DNA of 64,000 bases from Magnetospirillum sp. Lineage in GTDB: Bacteria; Pseudomonadota; Alphaproteobacteria; CACIAM-22H2. Below, piece after piece: positions 25,927-34,688 of this stretch. The stretch lies in the NCBI GenBank assembly GCA_027532905.1, contig JAPZUA010000005.1:310001-374000 (forward strand), in the 5' to 3' direction. Made by a program: the position numbers and the translations under genes. The notes under the pieces were generated by a model, which made no database searches, was not told the DNA's origin, and was given only the letters and a program-made list of their open reading frames with translations. The stretch's first letter is position 1, and each line of letters opens with the position of its first letter.

Positions 25927-26880
25927 TTGAAATCGGCGATTTTGTTTGCGGTTTCGCTGCTGGTGTCGGTGGCGCTGGGCGAGGCCATGCTGCGCTGGGT
26001 CGGCTATACGCCCGCCGATTTTGCGGCCCGCAGCGCCAATAGCTGGGCCGAACCGCATCCGCAATTCGGCTGGACGAATCGGCCGGGCATCGTCGCGTCG
26101 AACGAGGCCGGCAACGTGCCGATGACCTTCTGGCCGAACAGCCAGCGCGCCAGCCGCAGAGAGCTCGCCCATCGCGGCCCGCGCATCGATTTCGTCGGCG
26201 ATTCGATCACGCAAGGCTACGGTGTGGCCGACGCCGAAACCTTCGTGTGGCAGCTTGGCGAAAAACTGCCCGACATCGCGTTCGAAAATCTCGGCGTGGG
26301 CGGCTACGGCACCTACCAATCGCTATTGCGCATGCGCGCCCGCGCAAGCGATCCGCCGCGCGTATTCGTCTACGGCCTGTTCGGCGACCATCGCGATCGC
26401 AACGTCGCCTCGCTCGGCTGGGTGCGTTCGCTGTTCGACGCGCAAGGGCGCAATCTCGTGCCGCCGCATGCGCTGTTCCAGGACGGCAGCCTCGTCGAAC
26501 ATGCGGGCGGGCCCATCGAGCCGTGGCCGCTCGAAGCACAGTCCGTCATCGTGACCGAACTCAAACGCGCGTGGCTACGCTACGAATTGCGCGGCCGGCG
26601 CGATTTCGTGCGGCCGACGATGGAAGCGTTGTTCGCCGAAATGGCAAAGACGGCGCGCGAAGCCAATGCAACGCTTGTGGTGCTACTGCTTGCCGACGCG
26701 TCGGACTGGATGGTGCCGGCCTTGCAGCGCAACGGCATCGTCGTGGCCGATTGCCGCGCGCCGGAATTCGAGCGCGAGCCCTCTTTGCGCATCGGCGGCG
26801 TGGGCCATCCGACAGCCGAGCGCCATGCCATGTGGACCGAATGCGTGGCCCCGTTCGTGGCGCGCGCGGCGCTTTCCTAA
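25927..26880 (+). CDS. SGNH/GDSL-type hydrolase family protein
   Basis: A 317-residue protein anchored or exported by an N-terminal hydrophobic helix (residues 3-19). The block I nucleophile motif is GDSITQGYG (Ser93). Block V reads GVGHPTAERH, with the histidine kept but the usual preceding aspartate not obvious. Relatives are esterases or acetyltransferases acting on glycans. The start is TTG 25927. It is divergent from the carbamoyltransferase cassette and may share its promoter region, so a role in the same glycan modification is likely. It overlaps the convergent SDR gene at the stops. Confidence 0.75.
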   Translation: MKSAILFAVSLLVSVALGEAMLRWVGYTPADFAARSANSWAEPHPQFGWTNRPGIVASNEAGNVPMTFWPNSQRASRRELAHRGPRIDFVGDSITQGYGVADAETFVWQLGEKLPDIAFENLGVGGYGTYQSLLRMRARASDPPRVFVYGLFGDHRDRNVASLGWVRSLFDAQGRNLVPPHALFQDGSLVEHAGGPIEPWPLEAQSVIVTELKRAWLRYELRGRRDFVRPTMEALFAEMAKTAREANATLVVLLLADASDWMVPALQRNGIVVADCRAPEFEREPSLRIGGVGHPTAERHAMWTECVAPFVARAALS

Positions 26881-27596
26881 TCTTCGCCGCCCGCGATTTT
26901 GAGCACGGTGCCGGTCATGTAGCTCGACGCGTCGCTCGCAAGAAACAGGATTGCAGCCGCGACGTCGTTCGGCGTTGCAGCACGGCCCATCGGCACACGC
27001 GCGATGCGTGCCTGGAACTTGGTGCGGTCCGGATCGTCGGGCCAAACATTGAGATCGGTATCGACCACGCCGGGCCGCACGCAATTGACGCGAATGTCCA
27101 CCGGCGCCCACGCAAGTGCGCGGTTGCGCGACGCCTGCTCGAGGGCGGCTTTGGCTTGTGCATAGGCGTCGAGCCTTGGCGAGGCCGCACGGCCGGCCAC
27201 GATCGACGACACGTTAACGATTGCGGATGATTTACCGACGGTGAGCTGGCTTTGCGCCAGATCCATCAAGGCGATGGGCGAGGCGCAATTGAGCTGCCAA
27301 GTTGCGGCCGCATCGGCGGGAACACCCCCTGCATTGTTCACAAGCCCATCGATCCCACCGGCCCAGCGGCAGAAAGCCGCCATCAAAGCTGCCGGGGCGG
27401 CGGGATCGGCAAGGTCGGCCTGAAACCCGCGGCTGCCCGGGCATGCGGCGACGATCGCAGCGGCGGCAGTTTCGGCATGGACGAAATGCACGCCCACGAC
27501 CGCACCCGCGTTGGCCAGCAAGCGTGCGCTCGCAGCGCCAATGCCGCGCGCCGCTCCGGTCACCAGAATGCGCTTTCCCTTCAATCCCAAATCCAC
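26877..27596 (-). CDS. Short-chain dehydrogenase/reductase
   Basis: A 239-residue classical SDR. It has a VTGAARGIG cofactor motif near residue 12, NNAGG, a NVSSI serine, the YAQAK catalytic Tyr-Lys pair, and the RVNCVRPGVVDTDL segment. Length and the C-terminal SSYMTGTVLKIAGG fit the FabG-like group, but the substrate cannot be assigned. The start is GTG 27596. It diverges from the aldolase/transaldolase gene across 133 bases. Confidence 0.85.
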   Translation of the reverse strand: MDLGLKGKRILVTGAARGIGAASARLLANAGAVVGVHFVHAETAAAAIVAACPGSRGFQADLADPAAPAALMAAFCRWAGGIDGLVNNAGGVPADAAATWQLNCASPIALMDLAQSQLTVGKSSAIVNVSSIVAGRAASPRLDAYAQAKAALEQASRNRALAWAPVDIRVNCVRPGVVDTDLNVWPDDPDRTKFQARIARVPMGRAATPNDVAAAILFLASDASSYMTGTVLKIAGGED

Positions 27597-27729
27597 GCGT
27601 GTCGCCTCCGCCTCGCGCCGAGCTTAGACGCCTTGCGGGCGCGGTCAAACGGCGCTTTTTCTTTGCTTGTTTTTGCGCGTCAGAAGCCGAATTATGCCCG
27701 CCGTGCCCTAGCCCCTGCAGGAAGAAGCC

Positions 27730-28386
27730 ATGAAATTCTTCATCGACACCGCCGAAGTTTCGGAAATCCGCGAAGCCGCCATGACGGGTCTCGTCGACGG
27801 CGTGACGACCAACCCGTCTTTGATCGCCAAGAGCGGGCGCAATTTCCTCGAGGTGGTGGCCGAAATCTGCGCGCTGGTCCCCGGCCCCGTCAGCGCCGAG
27901 GTGACCGCCAACGATTTCGACACGATGCTCAAAGAGGGCCGCAAGCTCGCCAAGATCGCCAAGAACGTCGCGGTCAAAGTGCCTCTGACCGTCGATGGCC
28001 TCAAGACCTGCTACGCGCTTGCAAACGAAGGCACCAAGGTCAACGTTACCTTGTGCTTCAGTGCCGCCCAAGCGCTGCTCGCGGCCAAAGCGGGTGCGAC
28101 GTTCATTTCGCCGTTCGTCGGCCGGCTCGACGATGTCGGCACCAACGGCCTCAGCCTGATCGCCGATATCTGCACGATCTATCGCCAGTATCCGAACCTC
28201 AAAACCGAAGTGCTGGTGGCCTCGGTGCGCCATCCCGTGCACATCGTCGAGTCCGCCAAGATGGGTGCGCATGTGGCGACGATGCCGCCCTCCACACTCA
28301 AACAGCTCTTCAGCCATCCGCTGACCGACAAGGGCCTTGCGCAGTTCAACGCCGACTGGAAAAAGACCGGCCAGTCGATCCTTTAG
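27730..28386 (+). CDS. fsa: Fructose-6-phosphate aldolase / transaldolase family
   Basis: A 218-residue short transaldolase-family enzyme. The Schiff-base lysine is Lys83 in VAVKVPLT. The N-terminal [16 protein letters not shown] and [12 protein letters not shown] are hallmarks. Proteins of this length are annotated either as fructose-6-phosphate aldolase or as transaldolase (TalC), and the sequence does not settle which. In a genome lacking a long transaldolase it would serve the pentose phosphate pathway. A GAAGAAG-type ribosome site precedes ATG 27730. rsmB follows after 30 bases. Confidence 0.93.
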   Translation: MKFFIDTAEVSEIREAAMTGLVDGVTTNPSLIAKSGRNFLEVVAEICALVPGPVSAEVTANDFDTMLKEGRKLAKIAKNVAVKVPLTVDGLKTCYALANEGTKVNVTLCFSAAQALLAAKAGATFISPFVGRLDDVGTNGLSLIADICTIYRQYPNLKTEVLVASVRHPVHIVESAKMGAHVATMPPSTLKQLFSHPLTDKGLAQFNADWKKTGQSIL

Positions 28387-28416
28387 GCGCGGGCCGCGGT
28401 CGGACCGGTCGCCGCT

Positions 28417-29715
28417 ATGGCGCACCCCAAACACGCCTTGCCGCTGACCGCGCGTGCGCTCGCGCGCGAGATGCTGGACCGCGTCGTCTTCAAGCTGCGC
28501 ACGCTCGACGATGCGGCGGCTAACCTGCCCGAGCTGCATCGGCTCGAGCCGCGCGATCGCGCCTTCGCCCGCCTGCTTGCGGCAAGCGTGCTGCGGCGCA
28601 TGGGCTCGCTAGACGCCGTCCTCGCCAAGTGCCTCGATCGCGGCACGCCGCCGCCACCGATCCTGAATATTCTGCGCTTAGGCGCTGCCCAATTGCTGCT
28701 ACTCGACACGCCCGCCCACGCAGCCGTCGGCGAAACGGTCGAACTGTGCGGCCCGCGCGAAGCGGCGTTGCGCGGTGTGGTCAATGCGGTGCTGCGCCGC
28801 GTGGCGCGCGAGGGCAAAGAGCTGATCGCCGCGTGCGACGCCGCCTGCCTAGATACCCCTCCCTGGCTGTGGCACATCCTGTCGACCGCCTATGGCGAGG
28901 AAACCGCGCGCGCGGTTGCGGCCGTGCATGCCAAGGAACCGCCGCTCGACATTACGCTCAAGGGCGATGCGAGCGAGTGGGCCGAACGATTGGGTGCCAC
29001 CACGTTGCCGACCGGCACGCTGCGGCTTTCCGACAGCGGCAACGTTGCCGAGCTACCGGGTTTTGCGGAAGGGGCCTGGTGGGTGCAGGACGCGGCCGCA
29101 GCGTTGCCCGCACGCCTGCTCGGCGACGTGAAGGGCGCACAGGTGCTCGACCTATGTGCGGCCCCCGGCGGCAAAACGATGCAGCTTGCCGCCGCGGGTG
29201 CGGATGTCTTAGCAGTCGATCAATCGACCAAGCGGCTGCGGCGTGTGACGGAAAATCTGCAGCGCGTCGGGCTTGCGGCGCAAACGGTCGCGGGCGATTT
29301 GGCCGATTGGCGCCCGGCGCAAGCTTTCTCGCACGTGCTGCTCGATGCACCCTGCACGGCAACCGGCACGCTGCGCCGCCATCCCGAAATCGCGTATCTC
29401 AAATCGCCGCTCGATGCCGCCAAGCTCGTGGACGTGCAAGACCGCATGCTCGATGCCGCAGCCGAGATGACGGCACCCGGCGGCACGCTCGTCTATGCGG
29501 TCTGCTCGCTCGATCCGCGCGAAGGGCGCAGCCGCGTGGCGGCCTTCCTCGCGCGCAATGCGGCCTTCAAGCGCCTGCCGCTTGGCCCCGGCGAAATCCC
29601 AGGCACCGACGCGCTCGTATCGAAAGACGGGGATCTTGCGACGCTGCCGAGCCATTGGGCGGAACCGGGCGGCATGGACGGATTTTTCGCGGCACGGCTG
29701 CGACGAAACGCCTGA
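28417..29715 (+). CDS. rsmB: 16S rRNA m5C967 methyltransferase
   Basis: A 432-residue RsmB/Sun-type enzyme. The NusB-like N-terminal domain spans about residues 8-135. The SAM motif DLCAAPGGKT is at 244-253, and the two cysteines used in catalysis and release are Cys313 (DAPCTATGTLRRHPE) and Cys363 (CSLDPREG). Length is typical. In many relatives rsmB stands next to rpe and a heparinase-like gene. Here an MBOAT-SGNH-dehydratase-GalE block lies between them. Confidence 0.93.
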   Translation: MAHPKHALPLTARALAREMLDRVVFKLRTLDDAAANLPELHRLEPRDRAFARLLAASVLRRMGSLDAVLAKCLDRGTPPPPILNILRLGAAQLLLLDTPAHAAVGETVELCGPREAALRGVVNAVLRRVAREGKELIAACDAACLDTPPWLWHILSTAYGEETARAVAAVHAKEPPLDITLKGDASEWAERLGATTLPTGTLRLSDSGNVAELPGFAEGAWWVQDAAAALPARLLGDVKGAQVLDLCAAPGGKTMQLAAAGADVLAVDQSTKRLRRVTENLQRVGLAAQTVAGDLADWRPAQAFSHVLLDAPCTATGTLRRHPEIAYLKSPLDAAKLVDVQDRMLDAAAEMTAPGGTLVYAVCSLDPREGRSRVAAFLARNAAFKRLPLGPGEIPGTDALVSKDGDLATLPSHWAEPGGMDGFFAARLRRNA

Positions 29716-29893
29716 CGTTTCCGGGCACGCGGCGCGGTTCCTCATCCACCCGGCAAGTTGCCCTGCCAGCGAACGAATGCGATATTCGGCCCAGAAGCCT
29801 GTCGCGTTGGATAACGCTGCGCGACGTGTTCCCGGATTCGATCCGCCCCAGGCACCAGGCACGAAAAAGCGACTCGACCGGAACAAATCGCCA

Positions 29894-31432
29894 ATGCTTT
29901 TCAACTCCTTTGCGTTCCTGTTTGTGTATCTGCCGCTCGTGCTGGCGGGCTATTGGATGGCAGGGCATTTTGTCGGGCGCAGTGCGGCTGTCGTCTGGCT
30001 GGCGGTGGCCTCGGTCGTTTTCTACGCCATGGCCGAGCCGTGGCACGCGGCCGTCATGGCCGGATCGATCCTGTTCAATTTCACGTGCGGCATCCGCTTG
30101 GCCGCGACCGGCAGCCGCACCCTGCTTGCCTTCGCGGTCGCGGCCAATCTGGTACTGCTCGGCATTTTCAAATACGCGGACTTTTTCGTCGGCAACCTCG
30201 CGGCGGCGACCGGCATCGACATCGCCTTGCTGCGCATCGCATTGCCGGCCGGCATTTCGTTCTACACCTTCACGCAGATAGCATTTCTGGCCGACGCCGC
30301 GCGCGGCGAGGTGCGTGAGCTCAATTTTGCGCGCTACGTTTTGTTCGTCACGTTTTTCCCGCATCTGATCGCAGGCCCCATCATCCACCACCGTGAGATG
30401 ATGCCGCAATTCGCGCGCGTGCGCCTGGGCCTCGGCGCCACGAATCTTGCGGTGGGGCTGTCGATCTTCGCGGTCGGCCTCGGAAAGAAACTTCTGCTGG
30501 CCGACAATATCGCACCCTTCGCGACCCCTATCTTCGCGGCCGCCGATGCGGGTGCCACACCGACCTTCTTCGAAGCATGGGCGGCAACGCTCGCTTACGC
30601 GCTGCGGCTCTATTTCGACTTCTCGGGCTATTCGGACATGGCGATCGGCCTGTCGCGCATGTTCGGCATTCGCCTGCCGGTCAATTTCCACAGCCCCTAC
30701 AAAGCTTCGAGCGTGGCCGATTTCTGGCGCCGCTGGCACATGACGCTGTCGCGGTTCTTGCGCGACTATCTCTACATTCCGCTCGGCGGCAGCCGGCACG
30801 GTGCCGGCCGCCATATCGCGGCTTTGTTCGCAACCATGGTGCTCGGCGGCTTCTGGCACGGTGCGAGTTGGAACTTCGTGCTGTGGGGGGCGCTGCACGG
30901 CGCATTGCTCGCGCTCAACCATCTGTGGCGCCATTTTGCGCCGGCGGCGGCAAAACACCTGATCGCACCCATCGGCATGCCGCTCACATTCGTGTGCGTG
31001 GTGCTGGCGTGGGTTCCGTTTGCGGCCGAAACGCTCGGCGGAACGGCGCGAATGTACGCGGCCTTGGCCGCCTTCGACGGCGTTACCTTTCCGGCGGCGG
31101 CGGCCGGCAAAATCGGCGCGCTTGCACCGGCTCTGGAAGCGCTCGGCATCCGCTTTGCGGGGGCGAATATCGTGACGCTCGAGGATTGGCGCAATGCCGG
31201 CATCCTGGTCGTGACGGCAGGCCTGCTCGTCGTCTGGCTGCTGCCCAACACGCAGCAGATCTTCGGCCGCTACCGCCCCATCCTCGGCGTCTATCGCGGC
31301 GATCTGCAGTCCCTCAAGACGCGTTTCGCCTGGCGGCCGAATTGGCTGTGGGCCGCGTGTCTGGCCGTCTGGGCAGCAGCGTCGCTGCTGAGCCTTCAGC
31401 GCGTCAGCGAATTCATCTATTTCCGATTTTGA
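29894..31432 (+). CDS. MBOAT-family O-acyltransferase (AlgI-like)
   Basis: A 512-residue polytopic inner membrane enzyme, about 11-12 helices. FPHLIAGPIIHHREMMPQF, DFSGYSDMAIGLSRMFG, FWRRWHMTLSRFLRDYLYIP in part and the catalytic-histidine segment GGFWHGASWNF are the diagnostic AlgI features. It transfers acyl groups, commonly acetyl, across the membrane onto a polysaccharide, together with a periplasmic SGNH/AlgJ-like partner. The next gene, eight bases downstream, fits that partner. ATG 29894 starts the family sequence, and longer frames run back into rsmB. Confidence 0.92.
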   Translation: MLFNSFAFLFVYLPLVLAGYWMAGHFVGRSAAVVWLAVASVVFYAMAEPWHAAVMAGSILFNFTCGIRLAATGSRTLLAFAVAANLVLLGIFKYADFFVGNLAAATGIDIALLRIALPAGISFYTFTQIAFLADAARGEVRELNFARYVLFVTFFPHLIAGPIIHHREMMPQFARVRLGLGATNLAVGLSIFAVGLGKKLLLADNIAPFATPIFAAADAGATPTFFEAWAATLAYALRLYFDFSGYSDMAIGLSRMFGIRLPVNFHSPYKASSVADFWRRWHMTLSRFLRDYLYIPLGGSRHGAGRHIAALFATMVLGGFWHGASWNFVLWGALHGALLALNHLWRHFAPAAAKHLIAPIGMPLTFVCVVLAWVPFAAETLGGTARMYAALAAFDGVTFPAAAAGKIGALAPALEALGIRFAGANIVTLEDWRNAGILVVTAGLLVVWLLPNTQQIFGRYRPILGVYRGDLQSLKTRFAWRPNWLWAACLAVWAAASLLSLQRVSEFIYFRF

Positions 31433-31440
31433 GGGTGCCG

Positions 31441-32616
31441 ATGCGACGCTATCTTCAGATGCTGCTGGTGGGCGCCTTGGGGCTGTTCGGTTCCGCGATC
31501 GCGTTCAATGCGGCGATCGATCCCTACGCTGTCGTGGGCACGCCGCGCATCGCCGGCATCAACGCGGACAAACCGCTTTTGGGCCGACAGGCACGGCTAT
31601 ACACGGCGGCCGATACCGTCCGCAAACCGATCGACGCCCTCGTGATCGGTGCCAGCACCGCCGAAGGCATCCCCGACCAGCACGCCTTCTGGGGCGACGC
31701 GCGCGTCTACGTGCTCGCAGTCGGCGGGGCCAATGCCTACGAGACGTTCCGCTATCTGCAGCACGTCACAGCCAACCACAAGCTGCGCCGGGTCGTGATC
31801 GCGCTCGATTTTTTCGCGTTCAACGGCTATCGGCCGCCGACCGTGGATTTCCGCGAAGACGTGCTCGACGTCACGCTTGCGGGTCTGCCCAATCCAGCGG
31901 CGGCGCGCGAAAGGCTGCGCTGGCTTTTGTCGATCGACAGTCTTGCCGACTCGGCCAACACATTTCTGGCTCAGCGACGCGGCGGCAGCGGGGGCGACAG
32001 CGGCCAGCGCACGAAGCTGCGCGAAATGTTCCGCCAGATCGACCAGGCCTTCATCGAGCGCACGTATCTCACGCCGCCCGCCTACCGTTACGCGTTCGAC
32101 GAAAGCCCGTACGGCAAAGCGCCGACGGCAGTGCTTGCCGATGCGCTGGCGCTGTGCCACGAACGCGGCATCGCGGTCGATATGTTCATAACACCGTCGC
32201 ACGCGCGTGCGTTGGCCGTGATCCAAGCGATCGGCCTGTGGCCGACATTCGAGGCCTGGAAGCGCAGCCTCGCCGATTTGGGTGCGCGCAGCCCCGGCGT
32301 GCGCGTATGGGATTTTTCGGGCTTCGGGCCCGAGACCACCGAGGCCTTGCCGTTGGCCGCCGAACCTTTCGCACGCATGGTCAATTACCGCGACCAGATC
32401 CATTTCAATCCCGTCCTCGGTGCCCGGATTCTGGACCGCTTCGCTGGCACGCCGTCCGACTTTGGGGTAGAGCTTGAGCCCGCGCGCATCGATGCGCATC
32501 TTGCCGCGATTCGTGCGGGCTTCCGCGCGTGGGTCGGCACGGCGCCGGACGACGTAGCGGAAATAGCCGGCTTGGCGCGGGCCGCCGGATTTCCGGCTTT
32601 TGCGCTCGCGGACTGA
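31441..32616 (+). CDS. Periplasmic AlgJ/AlgX-like partner of MBOAT acyltransferase
   Basis: A 391-residue protein with one N-terminal membrane anchor (residues 5-25) followed by a periplasmic domain. IGASTAEGIPDQ near residue 72 resembles block I of the SGNH fold with Ser in a G-x-S setting. NYRDQIHFNPVLGARIL near residue 310 supplies a Asp/His pair of block V type. Position directly after the MBOAT gene supports a role in O-acylation of an exported polysaccharide. The family name is inference from context and weak motifs. Confidence 0.7.
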   Translation: MRRYLQMLLVGALGLFGSAIAFNAAIDPYAVVGTPRIAGINADKPLLGRQARLYTAADTVRKPIDALVIGASTAEGIPDQHAFWGDARVYVLAVGGANAYETFRYLQHVTANHKLRRVVIALDFFAFNGYRPPTVDFREDVLDVTLAGLPNPAAARERLRWLLSIDSLADSANTFLAQRRGGSGGDSGQRTKLREMFRQIDQAFIERTYLTPPAYRYAFDESPYGKAPTAVLADALALCHERGIAVDMFITPSHARALAVIQAIGLWPTFEAWKRSLADLGARSPGVRVWDFSGFGPETTEALPLAAEPFARMVNYRDQIHFNPVLGARILDRFAGTPSDFGVELEPARIDAHLAAIRAGFRAWVGTAPDDVAEIAGLARAAGFPAFALAD

Positions 32617-32662
32617 ACGAGACGCTGGACCGCTCGCGCGGCGGGCGACCCAAGGAGCAGGT

Positions 32663-33685
32663 ATGGATTTTTCGGGAAAACGCGTGCTGCTGACCGGCCA
32701 CACCGGCTTCAAAGGGGCATGGCTGCTCGCATGGCTCGAGATGCTTGGCGCCAAGGTGGCGGGCCTCGCACTGGCCCCGCCGAGCGAGCCCTCGCTGTTT
32801 GCGCTGATCGACGGTGCGGCACTCTGCGCCGCGCACACGCAAGGCGACATTCGCGACGCCGCCCTCGTGCGCAAAGCGTTCGAAGATTTTGCACCCGACT
32901 ATGTCGTGCATATGGCGGCCCAGCCGCTGGTGCTGCCGTCGCTGGCAGCCCCGGTCGAGACTTTCGCCACCAACTTCCTCGGCACGACGCACGTGCTCGA
33001 CGCGTGCCGGCACGTCACCCCCAAAGCCATCCTGGTTGTGACGAGCGACAAGGTCTACGCCAACGACGGCAGCGCACATGCCTTCGTCGAAACCGACAGG
33101 CTTGGCGGGCACGATCCTTATTCGGCCAGCAAGGCCGCGTGCGAGATTGCGGTCGACAGTTTCCGCAGCAGCTATTTTGCGGGCAAAGTGCCGCTCGCAA
33201 CCGCGCGTGCGGGCAACGTCATCGGCGGCGGCGATTGGGCCGCCTATCGCATCGTGCCGGATGCGGTGCGTGCCCTTGCGGCCGGCACCACGCTCGTGCT
33301 GCGCCGGCCCGAGGCCGTGCGCCCCTGGCAGCATGTGCTCGACCCGCTGGCAGGCTATCTGGCGATTCTGGAAAAAGGCTGCGACGGCGCCTTCAATTTC
33401 GGGCCGGAGGCAGCCGCACGGCGCACCGTGCGCGAGGTCGTCGAAGAATTCGGCAAAGCGTTCGACGGCAAACCGGGCTGGACGATCGAAAACACGAACC
33501 CGCCGCCCGAAGCGCCGTATCTGACGCTGTCGGCAGCCTATGCGCACGCCACGCTCGACTGGGCGCCCAAGCTCGATTTCGAAACGGCCATGGCGTGGAC
33601 AGCCGCTTGGTATCGCGCCTGGGCCAACGGCGAAGACATGCGCAAAGTCACGCGCGCGCAGATCGAGGCGTTTTCGAAGCTTTAG
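32663..33685 (+). CDS. rfbG: CDP-glucose 4,6-dehydratase
   Basis: A 340-residue extended SDR that turns CDP-glucose into CDP-4-keto-6-deoxyglucose, the entry to 3,6-dideoxyhexoses and related sugars. The NAD motif TGHTGFKGAWL (residues 11-21) with Lys-Gly-Ala-Trp is specific for this dehydratase group. HMAAQPLVLPS, TSDKVYAN and YSASKAACEIAVDSFR follow. ATG 32663 lies after an AGGAG site. No CDP-glucose synthase (rfbF) lies in this window. It overlaps the convergent galE by four bases. Confidence 0.9.
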   Translation: MDFSGKRVLLTGHTGFKGAWLLAWLEMLGAKVAGLALAPPSEPSLFALIDGAALCAAHTQGDIRDAALVRKAFEDFAPDYVVHMAAQPLVLPSLAAPVETFATNFLGTTHVLDACRHVTPKAILVVTSDKVYANDGSAHAFVETDRLGGHDPYSASKAACEIAVDSFRSSYFAGKVPLATARAGNVIGGGDWAAYRIVPDAVRALAAGTTLVLRRPEAVRPWQHVLDPLAGYLAILEKGCDGAFNFGPEAAARRTVREVVEEFGKAFDGKPGWTIENTNPPPEAPYLTLSAAYAHATLDWAPKLDFETAMAWTAAWYRAWANGEDMRKVTRAQIEAFSKL

Positions 33686-34677
33686 TTTTTGTGGCGCAAT
33701 TGGTGCCAGGCCCAGGCATCGGCGACGATGCGCGCGAGGTCCGAATGCGTCGGCTGCCAGCCAAGTTCGCGTTTGGCGGCCGCAGGATCGGCCACAAGGG
33801 CGGGACTGTCGCCGTCGCGGCGCTTGCCGAAACTGTGCGGCACAGGCGTGCCCGCGACGCGCTCGACGGTCGCCACGACGTCGCGCACCGAATAGCCCTG
33901 GCCCGTGCCAAGATTAAACGCGGTTGCGACCGGCGCCGCCAAAGCGCGCTCGATGCCGAGAACGTGGGCGGCCCCGAGATCGGCCACGTGGATATAGTCG
34001 CGCAAGGCCGTGCCGTCCGGCGTGGGATAATCCGTGCCGAAGATCGTCAAAGGCGGACGAATGCCCATCGCGGCTTGGCAGGCGAGCGGGATGAGATGGC
34101 TTTCGGGCGAATGGTCTTCGCCGATCCCGTCAGACCAGGCCGCACCGGCTGCGTTGAAATAGCGGAACGCGATCCACGACAGGCCCGTCGCCCGCGCTTG
34201 GGCCGCGAGGATCTGTTCGACCGCAAGCTTGGTCTCGCCGTAGGGATTGGTCGGCCGCTTGGGATGGTCTTCGGCCATCGGCACCTGTTCAGGCATGCCG
34301 TAGACGGCCGCCGTCGACGAAAAAACAAACGACTTCACGCCGGCCGCCTGCAACCGGTCGAGCAGCACCAACGTCGTCGAAACATTGTTCTGCCAGAAGC
34401 GCACCGGTTCTTTGACCGAAAGGCCGACCTCGATCGAGCCCGCCAGATGCACGCAAGCACGAATGCCATATGCGGCGATCGCGGCATCGAGGGCGGCGGC
34501 ATCGCCGACTTCGGCTTCGACGAGCGGGCCCCAGCGCACGAAATCGCGATGGCCCGCACTCAGATTGTCGAATGCGACCGGCCGATGTCCGGCCAGCGCA
34601 AGCGCGCGGCACACATGCGCACCCACGAAGCCTGCCCCGCCAGTGACGAGCACACTCGCCTTATTCTCGCTGCCCAT
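33682..34677 (-). CDS. galE: UDP-glucose 4-epimerase
   Basis: A 331-residue GalE, interconverting UDP-glucose and UDP-galactose (or N-acetyl forms). The NAD motif is TGGAGFVGAHV, the catalytic set is SSTAAVYG and NPYGETK (Tyr and Lys), and FRYFNAAGA and RDYIHVADL are specific to GalE. ATG 34677 is chosen over a frame extending into the heparinase-like gene. It supplies galactose or GalNAc donors for the glycan cluster. Confidence 0.93.
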   Translation of the reverse strand: MGSENKASVLVTGGAGFVGAHVCRALALAGHRPVAFDNLSAGHRDFVRWGPLVEAEVGDAAALDAAIAAYGIRACVHLAGSIEVGLSVKEPVRFWQNNVSTTLVLLDRLQAAGVKSFVFSSTAAVYGMPEQVPMAEDHPKRPTNPYGETKLAVEQILAAQARATGLSWIAFRYFNAAGAAWSDGIGEDHSPESHLIPLACQAAMGIRPPLTIFGTDYPTPDGTALRDYIHVADLGAAHVLGIERALAAPVATAFNLGTGQGYSVRDVVATVERVAGTPVPHSFGKRRDGDSPALVADPAAAKRELGWQPTHSDLARIVADAWAWHQLRHKN

Positions 34678-34688
34678 GTCGATTTCGC

